Source of the DNA: Murimonas intestini
GTDB taxonomy: Bacteria > Bacillota > Clostridia > Lachnospirales > Lachnospiraceae
Assembly (NCBI RefSeq): GCF_024622195.1
Contig: NZ_JANKBI010000004.1
Coordinates: 299,807 to 363,806, forward strand
DNA: 64,000 nucleotides
Direction of reading: 5' to 3'
Below, in pieces: positions 44,351-53,817 of this stretch; position 1 is the first letter of the stretch; the number at the start of each line of letters is the position of its first letter. The translations under genes were made by a program, and so were the position numbers. The notes beneath the pieces are model-generated. The model saw only the letters and a list, made by a program, of their open reading frames with translations, was not told the origin of the DNA and did no database searches.

Positions 44351-44649
44351 TTTGATTCTTAGTTTTCCTCCAAAAATTTTAATTATTGCTAAGTTCAATT
44401 TAATGTATTTTAATCAATCCATCAAAGCGAAGTACCCTATTTTTGTCATAAGTAGGTCATTTGCTTCAGAGTATACCTTTTGCTAAAAAGTATAGGTTTT
44501 GCCCCGTGGTTCATTTCAACGAAATAAATTACTTTTCTCATATTCACATGGCGTTACCCCATCCCCACATCCGAGGAAACTTATCCATCTCACTTTTCGT
44601 TAAAACACAACTTCATTTTCCTCATATAATCCCGCAAACGCCCGTAGAA

Positions 44650-46011
44650 TCAACCTTTCCGCACGAGAAGCGTGACGGTTTCCACATGCACCGTCTCCCC
44701 AAACTGGTCCACCCCCCTGCACCGCCGCAGCTCATACCCCCTGTCACAGAGATACCTCAAATCCCGCGCCAATGTAGCGCTGTCGCAGCTTACGTACACC
44801 ACCTTTTCGGGCGCCATCTGCACAATTGTTTCAAGGAGGCTCTCGTCGCACCCTTTTCTTGGCGGGTCTACCACGATCACGTCGGCTGTGATGCCTTCTT
44901 CCCTATACTTACGAGGAAGTACCTCTTCTGCTTTGCCTACGTAAAATTCTGCGTTGTGTATCCCGTTTATCCTTGCATTGTTCCTGGCGTCTTCGATGGC
45001 TTCGGGTACTATCTCTACACCGTATACTTTCCTTGCTTTCTCAGCCAGGAACAGAGAGATAGTTCCGATGCCGCAGTACAGATCCCACACAGTCTCGCCT
45101 CCTGTCAGGCCGGCATATTCCAGGGCCTGTCCGTACAGCTTCTCTGTCTGTACAGGATTGACCTGATAGAAGGAAAGCGGTGATATCTGATACTTGACAT
45201 CTCCAATATAATCTTCGATATATGTCTGGCCCCACAGGCTGATAATTTCCCTGCCCAGGATCACATTTGTCTTTTCCATATTTACGTTCAGGCTGATGCT
45301 TGTCATTCCCGGGATCTGGCAGAGGCTTTCTGTCAGTTTGTCTTTATGGGGGAGAACTTTGCCGTTAATGATGAGGCACACCATGATCTGTTTTGTCCTG
45401 AACCCGTATCTTGTCAATATGTGGCGTACCAGGCCTGTCCCGGTTTCTTCATTATAAGGCTCTATGGCGTATTCCTCCATGAAGGAAAGTACCTTTTCCA
45501 GTATGATCTCATTTTCAGGCACACCCAGGATACATTTTCTATTATCTATAATGCTGTGGGTACGTCCCGCATAGAATCCTGCTACCAGTTTTCCCTCTTT
45601 ATTTCTTCCCACAGGGAACTGGGCTTTATTTCTGTAACCGAACGGATGCTCCATGCCAATTATCGGCTCCATAGGGATCTCCTCAAATTTGCCAATACGC
45701 CTGAGATGATTTGCTATCTTATTCTCTTTGAATTCTAACTGTTTTTCATAGCTCATGGACTGCAGCTGACAGCCCCCGCACTGCCTTGCCACTGGGCAAG
45801 CCGGTGTCACCCGGTCTGGTGACGGCTCAGTCACCTCCATCAGCCTGGCATATCCATATGTTTTCTTCATTTTCATGACAAGTGCCTGCACTGTATCACC
45901 AATTACCGCGTCCTTTATAAAAAGGGTAAAACCTTCGGCTCTGCCGATGCCTTCCCCATCATTTCCCATATCTTCGATTTTAACCTGTACAATGTCGCCC
46001 TTCTTCAGCAT
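44650..46011 (-). CDS. rlmD: 23S rRNA (uracil-5-)-methyltransferase RlmD family
   Basis: About 453 aa. An N-terminal TRAM domain (residues 1-60), the Fe-S cluster motif CPVARQCGGC (about 74-83), a SAM-binding motif WDLYCGIGTISLFLA, the VDPPRKGCDESL catalytic-site region and the nucleophile Cys in YVSCDSATLARDL are all intact. Methylates a uridine of 23S rRNA; RlmD or RlmCD specificity is not decided by sequence alone. ATG 46011 follows GAGGAAGAG. The gene's 3' end borders the accessory region. Confidence 0.9.
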   Translation of the reverse strand: MLKKGDIVQVKIEDMGNDGEGIGRAEGFTLFIKDAVIGDTVQALVMKMKKTYGYARLMEVTEPSPDRVTPACPVARQCGGCQLQSMSYEKQLEFKENKIANHLRRIGKFEEIPMEPIIGMEHPFGYRNKAQFPVGRNKEGKLVAGFYAGRTHSIIDNRKCILGVPENEIILEKVLSFMEEYAIEPYNEETGTGLVRHILTRYGFRTKQIMVCLIINGKVLPHKDKLTESLCQIPGMTSISLNVNMEKTNVILGREIISLWGQTYIEDYIGDVKYQISPLSFYQVNPVQTEKLYGQALEYAGLTGGETVWDLYCGIGTISLFLAEKARKVYGVEIVPEAIEDARNNARINGIHNAEFYVGKAEEVLPRKYREEGITADVIVVDPPRKGCDESLLETIVQMAPEKVVYVSCDSATLARDLRYLCDRGYELRRCRGVDQFGETVHVETVTLLVRKG

Positions 46012-46224
46012 ACTTTCTCTTCCTCTCACTTCCTGTATTCCTAAGCCTGTTTGAAAATTTATTCCCTGAAACTGTTTGCCCTGCTTTGCGGTATACTGCT
46101 CATTTCACAGTGAACATTTTTTCAAACATCTCCCAACTTTAAATTTTATTTTTAACTTATTGAGCCTATTGATATGAACGGCCATTCCGCCGCTGTTCTC
46201 TTTATTTTAAAGCATATTTGAAAA

Positions 46225-46266
46225 GCTGTGAAGCCAGAAAATAATTATTTCTTCTGCCCTCACAGC
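46225..46266 (-). terminator. Terminator of yhaM, in the 320-base gap 46012-46331
   Basis: Arms GCTGTGA (46225-46231) and TCACAGC (46260-46266) with internal pairing, followed on the minus strand by TTTTC. Nothing else was recognised in this intergenic region; the rlmD promoter must lie in its left part. Confidence 0.6.
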
Positions 46267-46331
46267 TCATCCTGATTCCAAATATTCAATTCCTTGATGC
46301 CAGGATCAATAGGTCATACGATTGCATGCTC

Positions 46332-47276
46332 CTAAATACTGGTCTTCCGAATGTTCGATTCAAACAGCCTGTTATATCCAAGCCAGTCTGTGTTGTCGCC
46401 GCCGCTGGCGAGAGCTTCTTTGAAGGTCTCCATCTTTGCGTCTGTGTTGTCGGCAAAGTTCAGGGCCAGGGCCTCTGCGAGGGCCGGTTTCTTTGGGGAA
46501 CCGTATTCCAGCTCACCGTGATGGGCCAGGATGCAGTGCTTCAGTTCACTGGAAAGCTTCTTGGGGAACCCGGGTATCCTGCGGATGCTGGCACCCACAA
46601 GCTCAACTCCCATGACGATGTGTCCCAGCAGCTGCCCGTCGTCCGTATAATCGTTTTCCGGGAAAGCTGACAGTTCGCGAATCTTGCCAACATCATGAAA
46701 TGCTGCTGCTGTATACAGCAGATCTCTGTTTAAGAAGGAGTACTGGTTCGCATAGTATTCGCACAGCTTCATCACATTCAGCGTATGTTCCAGGAGGCCG
46801 CCCACGAATCCATGGTGTACACTCTTTGCGGCTGAGTGGAATTTAAAAGCCTTGATAAAGTTCTCATTAGTTACAAAGTAACTGTCAGTCAGCTGCTTCA
46901 GGTACGGATCCTGTATCTGTCCAATGAGCTGGAGAAGCTCCTGGTACATTTCATCAATATCCCTGTGGCTGACAGGAAGGAAATCCGCCGGCTCATACTC
47001 ACCTTCATTTGCCTTGCGGACTCTTTTGATGTTCAGCTGAAGCGCTCCCTGGAAGCTTGTCACGTCTCCCACCACATATACATAATCCAGGACTTCAAAA
47101 TCATCTATGCCCTGGGAATTGGGCTCCCATATCTTGGCGTCCAATGTGCCTGTTTTGTCCTGAAGGATCACATTTTCATATGATTTCCCGTTCTTTGTAA
47201 CTGCTGCCTGTCTGAATTTGCACAGATAGATATCTCCTACCCGTTCTCCTTCTCTTAATGTCTCAATAAACTTCAT
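46332..47276 (-). CDS. yhaM: 3'-5' exoribonuclease YhaM family protein
   Basis: 314 aa. The N-terminal OB-fold (about residues 10-95, VGDIYLCKFRQAAVTKNGKS) is followed by an HD domain with HHGFVGGLLEHTLNVM and AAFHDVGKIRELSAF (about 155-215) and a second His pair in ILAHHGELEYGSP. YhaM is a metal-dependent RNase and DNase active on single strands. Start ATG 47276 has AGAGGAGG. A terminator at 46225-46266 closes the transcript. Confidence 0.92.
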   Translation of the reverse strand: MKFIETLREGERVGDIYLCKFRQAAVTKNGKSYENVILQDKTGTLDAKIWEPNSQGIDDFEVLDYVYVVGDVTSFQGALQLNIKRVRKANEGEYEPADFLPVSHRDIDEMYQELLQLIGQIQDPYLKQLTDSYFVTNENFIKAFKFHSAAKSVHHGFVGGLLEHTLNVMKLCEYYANQYSFLNRDLLYTAAAFHDVGKIRELSAFPENDYTDDGQLLGHIVMGVELVGASIRRIPGFPKKLSSELKHCILAHHGELEYGSPKKPALAEALALNFADNTDAKMETFKEALASGGDNTDWLGYNRLFESNIRKTSI

Positions 47277-47401
47277 TTCTTCCTCCTCTTAATCCTACAG
47301 ACACTTTTTATTTCCGTAAGCAACGAGCCAAAGTCAGGCTTGCCTGACCTTGGCGCTGCTAAGAGCCGCTGCTGCGCTCTGGAGCGTGTTTTAAAAATGC
47401 T

Positions 47402-49039
47402 CTAACGTGCCCCTACCGTAATATCCTTTGTCATCTCCACATACCCGTCCGGTCCCTGGCGCATCAGCGTTATTTTAAGTACATCTTCTGACTTATGCCT
47501 GCGGAGCACTTCCACATAATCATCCATATTTTCTATATCTGTACCCTGTATCGCAGTGATGACGTCAGCAGTCCTGATCCCGCAGTACATGGCGGGTGAA
47601 TCCACCTCCACGCTCTTTACGTAAAGGCCTTTCGGCATGTCAAGCTCTTTTGCCACGCTGTCCGTGACCTCTTTGCCCACTATGCCCAGATACTGTATCT
47701 CACTGTCGTTTGAGAGTGTCTCTATCAGCCACCTGAGCTCTGAGATACAGATGCCTGATACAGTGATCTGTTCATTTTCTTTATAAAAATCCTGAGAAAT
47801 TATTCCTATGATCTTGCCGTCCAAGTCCAGTATGATCCCGCTGCCGTTGGAGCTGCCGATCATATCTGTGGTGATCACGTTGTAACAGCAGTCAACTGCC
47901 GGCGTCTCTGTCATGGAAGTGACCATGCCAAATGCTATGGAGTTGCTGTATCCCAGCGGGCTCCCCACTGCGATGACGGGATCGCCTTTGCTGATATTCT
48001 GGGAGCTCCCCAGTTCAGCTATCTTTATCTCAGACTTCATGTCAGCGGGAAGGGCGCTGAAGGCCACCCGGACAATTGCCAGGCCTGTCTCCGGATCTCT
48101 CTTCTGAAGAACAGCCTCAGCTGTACATCCGTCCGGGAATGTAACCAGAGTCTTTGAGGATCCGTCCAGGGTACGCCACTCTGTCAGAATATAAATATTT
48201 AAGCCTGTAGTCGCTACAATCAGCCCGGAGGACTGTATATCGCTGCCGTATACATCATCAAAGAGATTCGCGTTTTCCTGAAGACCAGTCACAGTCACCA
48301 CTGATTTAGATGCTTCACCTGCCACCTCGGCAAGTTTTCCGTACAGCATCTTGTAATCTTCTATTTCCATTCCCTTTTTCTCCGGCTCTTCCTGTTCTCC
48401 GCCAGACTCTGTATTTTCAGTCTGCCCATGCGTCCCGGCCGCCCCCGATGTCTCTGCAGGAGCCTTGCTTTCCGGCTCCGTTTCCTTTGCTGGCGGCTCC
48501 GTCTTGGTTTCCTTTGACGTCTGCTCTGTCTCTGCTTTGTTTACTGCCGGTTCTGTATCATCATCGCCTGCTGGACTCTCTGACTCGGCTTGCTTAGTTG
48601 TGGGCTCTGCCGAATGCTCTGTCCTGGGCACAGTTGTCTCAGACACGTCTTCTGGAGGCCCTGCCGTCCCCTTCTCTGTCACAGACGCACTCTCTGTCTC
48701 AGGCGCACCTTCTTTCACAGGCGCACTCTCTGTCTCAGACATGTTCTCTGTCTCAGGCATGCTCTCTGTCTTAAGCGCGCTCTCCGTCTCAGCTGCACTC
48801 TCTGTCTCAGATTCCGATTCCTCCGGGAGTATCACGATCTGCGTCTGGGGCTCCGGATTGCCAAACTGTTTTTCGGCCCAGGGCTTTACGATTGCAAAGG
48901 TCACCCCTGCCACTCCGCCAAATACTACTGCGCAGCCGATTCCCGTCATCATCCTGGCAAACCATTTCTTTTTATAAAAAGGCCTTGTCTTTATCTGCTC
49001 ATTTATAAAATCAAATTCTTTCTTCTCCTGTTTCGCCAT
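47402..49039 (-). CDS. HtrA-like (S1C) membrane protein with PDZ domain, probably not a protease
   Basis: 545 aa. A short cytoplasmic N-terminus is followed by one membrane helix (about residues 30-52), a long acidic Ser/Thr/Glu-rich linker (about 62-225) built from ETESA-like repeats, a trypsin-like domain (about 225-420) and a PDZ domain (about 440-540, YLGIVGKEVTDSVAKELDMP). Against the HtrA pattern, the catalytic His position reads ILTEWRTL (Arg) and the Asp position reads ETGLAIVRV (Gly); Ser is kept in SSNGSG. The outward-facing domain therefore probably binds rather than cuts. ATG 49039 follows AAGGGGA. Confidence 0.82.
   Translation of the reverse strand: MAKQEKKEFDFINEQIKTRPFYKKKWFARMMTGIGCAVVFGGVAGVTFAIVKPWAEKQFGNPEPQTQIVILPEESESETESAAETESALKTESMPETENMSETESAPVKEGAPETESASVTEKGTAGPPEDVSETTVPRTEHSAEPTTKQAESESPAGDDDTEPAVNKAETEQTSKETKTEPPAKETEPESKAPAETSGAAGTHGQTENTESGGEQEEPEKKGMEIEDYKMLYGKLAEVAGEASKSVVTVTGLQENANLFDDVYGSDIQSSGLIVATTGLNIYILTEWRTLDGSSKTLVTFPDGCTAEAVLQKRDPETGLAIVRVAFSALPADMKSEIKIAELGSSQNISKGDPVIAVGSPLGYSNSIAFGMVTSMTETPAVDCCYNVITTDMIGSSNGSGIILDLDGKIIGIISQDFYKENEQITVSGICISELRWLIETLSNDSEIQYLGIVGKEVTDSVAKELDMPKGLYVKSVEVDSPAMYCGIRTADVITAIQGTDIENMDDYVEVLRRHKSEDVLKITLMRQGPDGYVEMTKDITVGAR
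48350..48840. repeat. Tandem degenerate repeats encoding the ETESA linker
   Basis: On the plus strand, units such as CTCTGTCTCAGGCGCAC recur at intervals of about 15-30 bases, densest at 48680-48810. They encode the acidic linker of the HtrA-like protein. Open frames on the opposite strand here are only shadows of the repeat. Confidence 0.75.
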
Positions 49040-49259
49040 AGTGTAATTCCCCTTTTCACACAATACCCGGTTATTTTAGCAGATATATATGAACATTCTA
49101 TGAATTTGGACAAATTTCATGTTTCCATTTCCTCTATTATAGGTTAAAATATAAGGATAGCAGTGACTGTCCGTTACAGACCCATTTCGGCCGGTTGCAG
49201 TTTTGTTATGCACAAAAAACTACAAGCAGACAGTAACAGTATAAGGAATGGTTTACACT

Positions 49260-51635
49260 ATGAATGAGAAAGCATTAAAAACATTAGAATATACAAAAAT
49301 CATCAGCCAGCTCACAGAGTTTGCCGGCTCCGTACCCGGCAAGGAGCTCTGTAAAAATCTGCTGCCCTCCTCCGACTTGGGTGAGATACAGCAGATGCAG
49401 AAGGAAACAAGTGATGCCTTATCCAGGATCTACCAGAAGGGAAGTATTTCTTTTTCAGGCGTAACTGATGTACGCGGCTCCCTGAAGCGCCTGGAAATAG
49501 GCAGTATTCTGAGCATTGAAGAGCTGCTGCGCATCTGCAGGCTTCTGGAAACATGCAGCAGGGTGAAGGCATTCTCCAGGCGTGAGAATGCGGAGGAAGC
49601 GCCGGACAGCCTTGACGGGCTGTTTGAGGAGCTGCAGCCTCTGACTCTGCTGTCCAGTGAGATCCGCCGCTGTATCGTTTCTGAGGAGGAGATCAGTGAT
49701 GATGCCACCCCGGCGCTCAGACAGATCAGGCGCTCTATCAAACTGACAAATGATAAGGTCCACAGCCAGTTAAGTTCCATGGTAAATGGTTCTATGAGAA
49801 CTTATCTTCAGGATGCAGTTATTACAATGAGGAATGGGCGTTACTGTATCCCAGTCAAATCAGAGCACCGGGGACAGGTCTCAGGTATGATCCATGACCA
49901 GTCCTCCACAGGTTCCACCATATTTGTGGAGCCTATGGCTGTAGTAAAGCTCAATAATGAGCTTCGTGAACTGGAGCTTAAGGAGGAAAAGGAGATCGAG
50001 GTCGTTCTCTCCAATCTGAGTGAACGTGCCGCTGAGGAATCAGAGGCCATTCTGGAGGATCTGAAGCTGCTTACAAAACTGGATTTTATCTTCGCCAGAG
50101 CCCAGCTTTCAAAATCCTACAATGGTTCAGAGCCTGATTTTAACGACCAGGGCATTGTCAATATCAAAAAGGGACGCCATCCCCTGCTGGATAAGCATAA
50201 GGTGGTACCCATCGATATCCGCCTGGGCGATGATTTCAACCTGCTCATCATCACAGGACCAAATACAGGCGGCAAGACAGTCTCCCTGAAAACAGTGGGG
50301 CTGTTTACCCTGATGGGACAGGCAGGGCTTCATATCCCGGCCTTTGACCATTCCAGGCTCTCTGTATTTGAGGAGGTTTTTGCTGACATCGGGGATGAGC
50401 AGAGCATTGAGCAGAGCTTAAGTACGTTTTCTTCCCACATGACAAACATTGTCTCTATCCTGAAGCATGTAAATGACCATTCCCTTGTTCTTTTTGATGA
50501 GCTGGGCGCAGGCACAGACCCCACAGAGGGCGCAGCTTTGGCCATCGCTATCCTCTCCAGGCTTCACAGGGAGAATGTCCGTGCCATGGCCACCACACAT
50601 TACAGCGAGCTGAAGGTATTTGCACTGACAACACCAGGCGTGGAGAACGGCTGCTGTGAATTCAGCGTGGAGACGCTCCAGCCTACGTACCGCCTTCTTA
50701 TCGGTATTCCAGGCAAGAGCAACGCTTTCGCCATCTCTGAGAAACTGGGGCTGCCTAAAGCTGTCATTGAGGAGGCCAGAGAACAGATCAGCGAACAGGA
50801 TGAGAGCTTTGAGGACCTGTTAAGTGACCTGGAGCACAGCCGTGTGACCATCGAGCAGGAGCAGGAAGAGATCAGGCGCTACAAATCCGAGATCGAAGGT
50901 CTGAAAAAACAGCTTGAATTAAAGCAGCAAAAGCTGGAAAACAGCCGTGAAAACATTCTGAGGGAGGCCAATGAGCAGGCTCTTGCCGCACTGCGTGAAG
51001 CCAAAGAATTTGCAGATACTACTATCAAGAACTTTAACAAATTCGGGAAAGCCAACATCTCTGCCAGAGAGATGGAACTGGAACGCAGCCGTTTAAGAGA
51101 AAAGATGTCAAATGTGGAAAAGAAGCTGGCTGATAAAAAAGCGCCGGCCCCCAAAAAAGAACTGAAGCCAAGGGAGCTGAAAATAGGCGACAGCGTAAAG
51201 GTCCTGAGCCTGAATCTGAAAGGTACGGTGAGCACACTTCCTAATGCAAAGGGCGATCTGTTCGTGCAGATGGGCATACTCCGCTCCCAGGTGAACATCA
51301 AAGACTTGGAGCTCCTGGATGAACCCTCTGTCACAGGACCGGGACTTTCCAAAACAGGAACCGGCAAGATCAAAATGTCCAAGTCCTCCTACGTGGGGAC
51401 AGAGATCAACCTGCTCGGCAAGACGACAGACGAAGCTATCGCTGAGCTGGACAAATATCTGGACGATGCATATCTGGCACACATCCCCCAGGTAAGAGTA
51501 GTACACGGCAAGGGTACAGGGGCTCTCAGAAAAGCCGTCCACGCCTACCTGCGCCGTGCCAAAAATGTAGCAAACTACAGGCTTGGCGAATTTGGAGAAG
51601 GTGACGCGGGAGTTACGATCGTGGAATTCAAATGA
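49260..51635 (+). CDS. mutS2: Endonuclease MutS2
   Basis: About 791 aa. MutS-type core and lever domains, Walker A GPNTGGKTVSLKT (about residues 333-345), Walker B LVLFDELGAGTDP (about 410-422), a long coiled coil (about 520-625), and a C-terminal Smr nuclease domain with VRVVHGKGTGALRKAVHAYL. In Firmicutes MutS2 limits recombination and acts on collided ribosomes. ATG 49260 is preferred over 49248 because TAAGGA lies at a better distance. Confidence 0.95.
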   Translation: MNEKALKTLEYTKIISQLTEFAGSVPGKELCKNLLPSSDLGEIQQMQKETSDALSRIYQKGSISFSGVTDVRGSLKRLEIGSILSIEELLRICRLLETCSRVKAFSRRENAEEAPDSLDGLFEELQPLTLLSSEIRRCIVSEEEISDDATPALRQIRRSIKLTNDKVHSQLSSMVNGSMRTYLQDAVITMRNGRYCIPVKSEHRGQVSGMIHDQSSTGSTIFVEPMAVVKLNNELRELELKEEKEIEVVLSNLSERAAEESEAILEDLKLLTKLDFIFARAQLSKSYNGSEPDFNDQGIVNIKKGRHPLLDKHKVVPIDIRLGDDFNLLIITGPNTGGKTVSLKTVGLFTLMGQAGLHIPAFDHSRLSVFEEVFADIGDEQSIEQSLSTFSSHMTNIVSILKHVNDHSLVLFDELGAGTDPTEGAALAIAILSRLHRENVRAMATTHYSELKVFALTTPGVENGCCEFSVETLQPTYRLLIGIPGKSNAFAISEKLGLPKAVIEEAREQISEQDESFEDLLSDLEHSRVTIEQEQEEIRRYKSEIEGLKKQLELKQQKLENSRENILREANEQALAALREAKEFADTTIKNFNKFGKANISAREMELERSRLREKMSNVEKKLADKKAPAPKKELKPRELKIGDSVKVLSLNLKGTVSTLPNAKGDLFVQMGILRSQVNIKDLELLDEPSVTGPGLSKTGTGKIKMSKSSYVGTEINLLGKTTDEAIAELDKYLDDAYLAHIPQVRVVHGKGTGALRKAVHAYLRRAKNVANYRLGEFGEGDAGVTIVEFK

Positions 51636-51669
51636 CATAATATAGAAGACAAAATGCGGGAGGTTTATT

Positions 51670-52368
51670 ATGGTTGCCAGACAAAAAATTATGATTGTCG
51701 ATGATGACAATAACATTGCGGAGCTGATATCCCTTTATCTTACTAAGGAATGCTTCGACACAAAGATTGTAAATGACGGTGAGGAGGCTTTAAGAGAATT
51801 CGATTCCTTTGCCCCGAACCTGCTGCTGCTGGATCTGATGCTGCCCGGAATAGACGGCTACCAGGTCTGCCGTGAGCTGCGCCAGCGCTCAAATGTGCCC
51901 ATTATCATGCTCTCGGCCAAGGGCGAGATTTTTGATAAGGTGCTGGGGCTGGAGCTGGGTGCAGATGATTACATGATCAAGCCATTTGATTCCAAGGAGC
52001 TGGTTGCAAGGGTAAAAGCTGTGCTGCGCCGTTTCCAGCCGGACAAGCCTGCCAACAAGCCCTCCGGCAGATATGTGGAGTATCCGGACCTGATCATCAA
52101 CCAGACGAATTACTCTGTAATATACAAAGGGGAATCGGTGGACATGCCTCCAAAAGAGCTGGAACTGCTTTATTTTCTGGCCTCCTCCCCAAACCAGGTA
52201 TTTACAAGGGAACAGCTCCTTGACCATATCTGGGGATATGAATACATTGGGGATACCAGGACCGTGGATGTCCACATCAAAAGGCTGAGGGAGAAGATCA
52301 AGGATAACGAACACTGGGCACTGTCCACTGTCTGGGGAATCGGCTATAAGTTCGAGGTGAAGAACTAG
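51670..52368 (+). CDS. OmpR/PhoB family response regulator
   Basis: 232 aa. Receiver domain with IMIVDDDNNIAELI, phosphoacceptor Asp in LLLLDLMLPGIDGYQV (about residue 55) and Lys of MIKPFDSKEL. A C-terminal winged helix (about 130-230) has VFTREQLLDHIWGYEYIGDT and RTVDVHIKRLREKI. ATG follows GGGAGG. The sensor kinase gene starts immediately after its stop, so the pair is one operon. The stimulus is unknown. Confidence 0.93.
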   Translation: MVARQKIMIVDDDNNIAELISLYLTKECFDTKIVNDGEEALREFDSFAPNLLLLDLMLPGIDGYQVCRELRQRSNVPIIMLSAKGEIFDKVLGLELGADDYMIKPFDSKELVARVKAVLRRFQPDKPANKPSGRYVEYPDLIINQTNYSVIYKGESVDMPPKELELLYFLASSPNQVFTREQLLDHIWGYEYIGDTRTVDVHIKRLREKIKDNEHWALSTVWGIGYKFEVKN

Positions 52369-53802
52369 ATGAAGAAGACACTGTACTTAAAATTCCTGGC
52401 TGCCTACATCTGCTTCGGAGTCTTAAGTTTTATAGCTGTAGCCACTTTTTCTTCCAGGCTGCTCCAGAACCATCTGATCAAGGCAAAGACTGAATCCATG
52501 TACAAGGAGGCAAATACCGTGGCAAGCGGGCGCCTTGTCCAGTCCTATAAGAACACGTCCTCCACTGAAGGCGTCTACGGTGTGCTGAATTCTCTGGGCG
52601 CCTACCAGTCTGTCCAGATATGGCTCGTGGATACGGAAGGCCGGATCATACTTGATACAGTTAAGGAATATGATCCTGAGATGGCAGTTCCCATACCAGG
52701 CTTTGATCCTACTGCCCTCAGCGGAGGGTACTACCAGCAGGGCAATTTCTTCCATATGTTCTCCTCAGACGTATTAAGCGTGCTGGCTCCAATTACTACA
52801 GAGTTCCGCACAATAGGCTACATCGTCATGCATTATAATCTGAGTGAGCTGGACCGGGAGAAGAATTCCATACTGAATATCGTATATATTACGTGGGGAT
52901 GTATCCTGCTGCTGTCCCTTATTATCCTGCTGACCTTCGCGCTCACAGTCTATGTGCCGCTGAAGCGGATCATTACAGGGGCTAACGAATATGCCGCCGG
53001 CAACCTGAACTATAAGCTGCCCGTGGAGACAAGAGATGAGATGGGCTATCTGGCCGCCTCCCTGAATTATATGGCAAGTGAGCTGAATAAATCGGGAGAA
53101 TACCAGAGAAAATTCATTTCCAATATCTCACACGATTTCCGCTCTCCGCTGACTTCCATTAAAGGCTATGTGGAAGCCATGCTGGACGGGACCATCCCCT
53201 GTGAGATGCAGGAAAAGTATCTGAACATCGTTCTGACTGAGACTGAGAGACTCAATAAACTCACCAGCGGCCTGCTGACACTGAATAATTTTGATGACAA
53301 GGGGACGCTGCTGGATAAGACAGACTTTGACATAAACAGAGTCATAAAAAATACTGCTGCCACATTTGAAGGCACCTGCCGCACCAAGGGGATCACTATC
53401 GAGCTGATTTTCGACACCCCTTCCCTCATTGTCCGGGCTGACTTGGGCAAGATCCAGCAGGTCCTCTACAACCTGATAGATAATGCCATAAAATTCAGCT
53501 ATCCAAACTCCTCCATCTATATCGAGACTACGGAGAAGCATGAAAAGATATTCATTTCCGTCAAGGATTCAGGAGAAGGTATACCAAAAGACAGTATCAA
53601 AAAAATCTGGGAGCGCTTCTATAAAACAGACCCTTCCAGAGGAAAAGATAAAAAAGGCACAGGCCTCGGCCTTGCTATCACGAAAGAGATCATCCAGGCA
53701 CACGGCCAGAATATCAATGTGGTCAGCACCGAGGGCGTGGGAAGCGAATTTACCTTCACCCTGGATCTGGCGCCGGATGACACCAGGGAATATCATGAAT
53801 AG
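52369..53802 (+). CDS. Sensor histidine kinase
   Basis: 477 aa. A membrane helix at about residues 8-30, an extracellular sensor (about 31-165), a second helix (about 172-195), HAMP (about 196-248), phospho-His in FISNISHDFRSPLTSIKGYV (about 254) and ATPase motifs NLIDNAIKFS, DSGEGIP and GTGLGLAIT. Partner of the upstream OmpR-type regulator, to which it is joined end to start. Confidence 0.93.
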   Translation: MKKTLYLKFLAAYICFGVLSFIAVATFSSRLLQNHLIKAKTESMYKEANTVASGRLVQSYKNTSSTEGVYGVLNSLGAYQSVQIWLVDTEGRIILDTVKEYDPEMAVPIPGFDPTALSGGYYQQGNFFHMFSSDVLSVLAPITTEFRTIGYIVMHYNLSELDREKNSILNIVYITWGCILLLSLIILLTFALTVYVPLKRIITGANEYAAGNLNYKLPVETRDEMGYLAASLNYMASELNKSGEYQRKFISNISHDFRSPLTSIKGYVEAMLDGTIPCEMQEKYLNIVLTETERLNKLTSGLLTLNNFDDKGTLLDKTDFDINRVIKNTAATFEGTCRTKGITIELIFDTPSLIVRADLGKIQQVLYNLIDNAIKFSYPNSSIYIETTEKHEKIFISVKDSGEGIPKDSIKKIWERFYKTDPSRGKDKKGTGLGLAITKEIIQAHGQNINVVSTEGVGSEFTFTLDLAPDDTREYHE

Positions 53803-53817
53803 ATCGGAGGATCAGCA

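Noticed and set aside
47327..47354. Imperfect hairpin GCCAAAGTCAGG/CCTGACCTTGGC between yhaM and the HtrA-like gene
   Set aside because: It has no T run on the minus strand, so it was not called a terminator; function unclear.
48660..48810. Possible CRISPR-like repeats
   Set aside because: Units are degenerate, in frame, encode an ETESA linker and have no regular spacers. No cas genes are present.
48465..49147. Long plus-strand frames rich in Ser/Val or Arg/Leu
   Set aside because: They are shadows of the repetitive acidic linker of the HtrA-like gene on the other strand.
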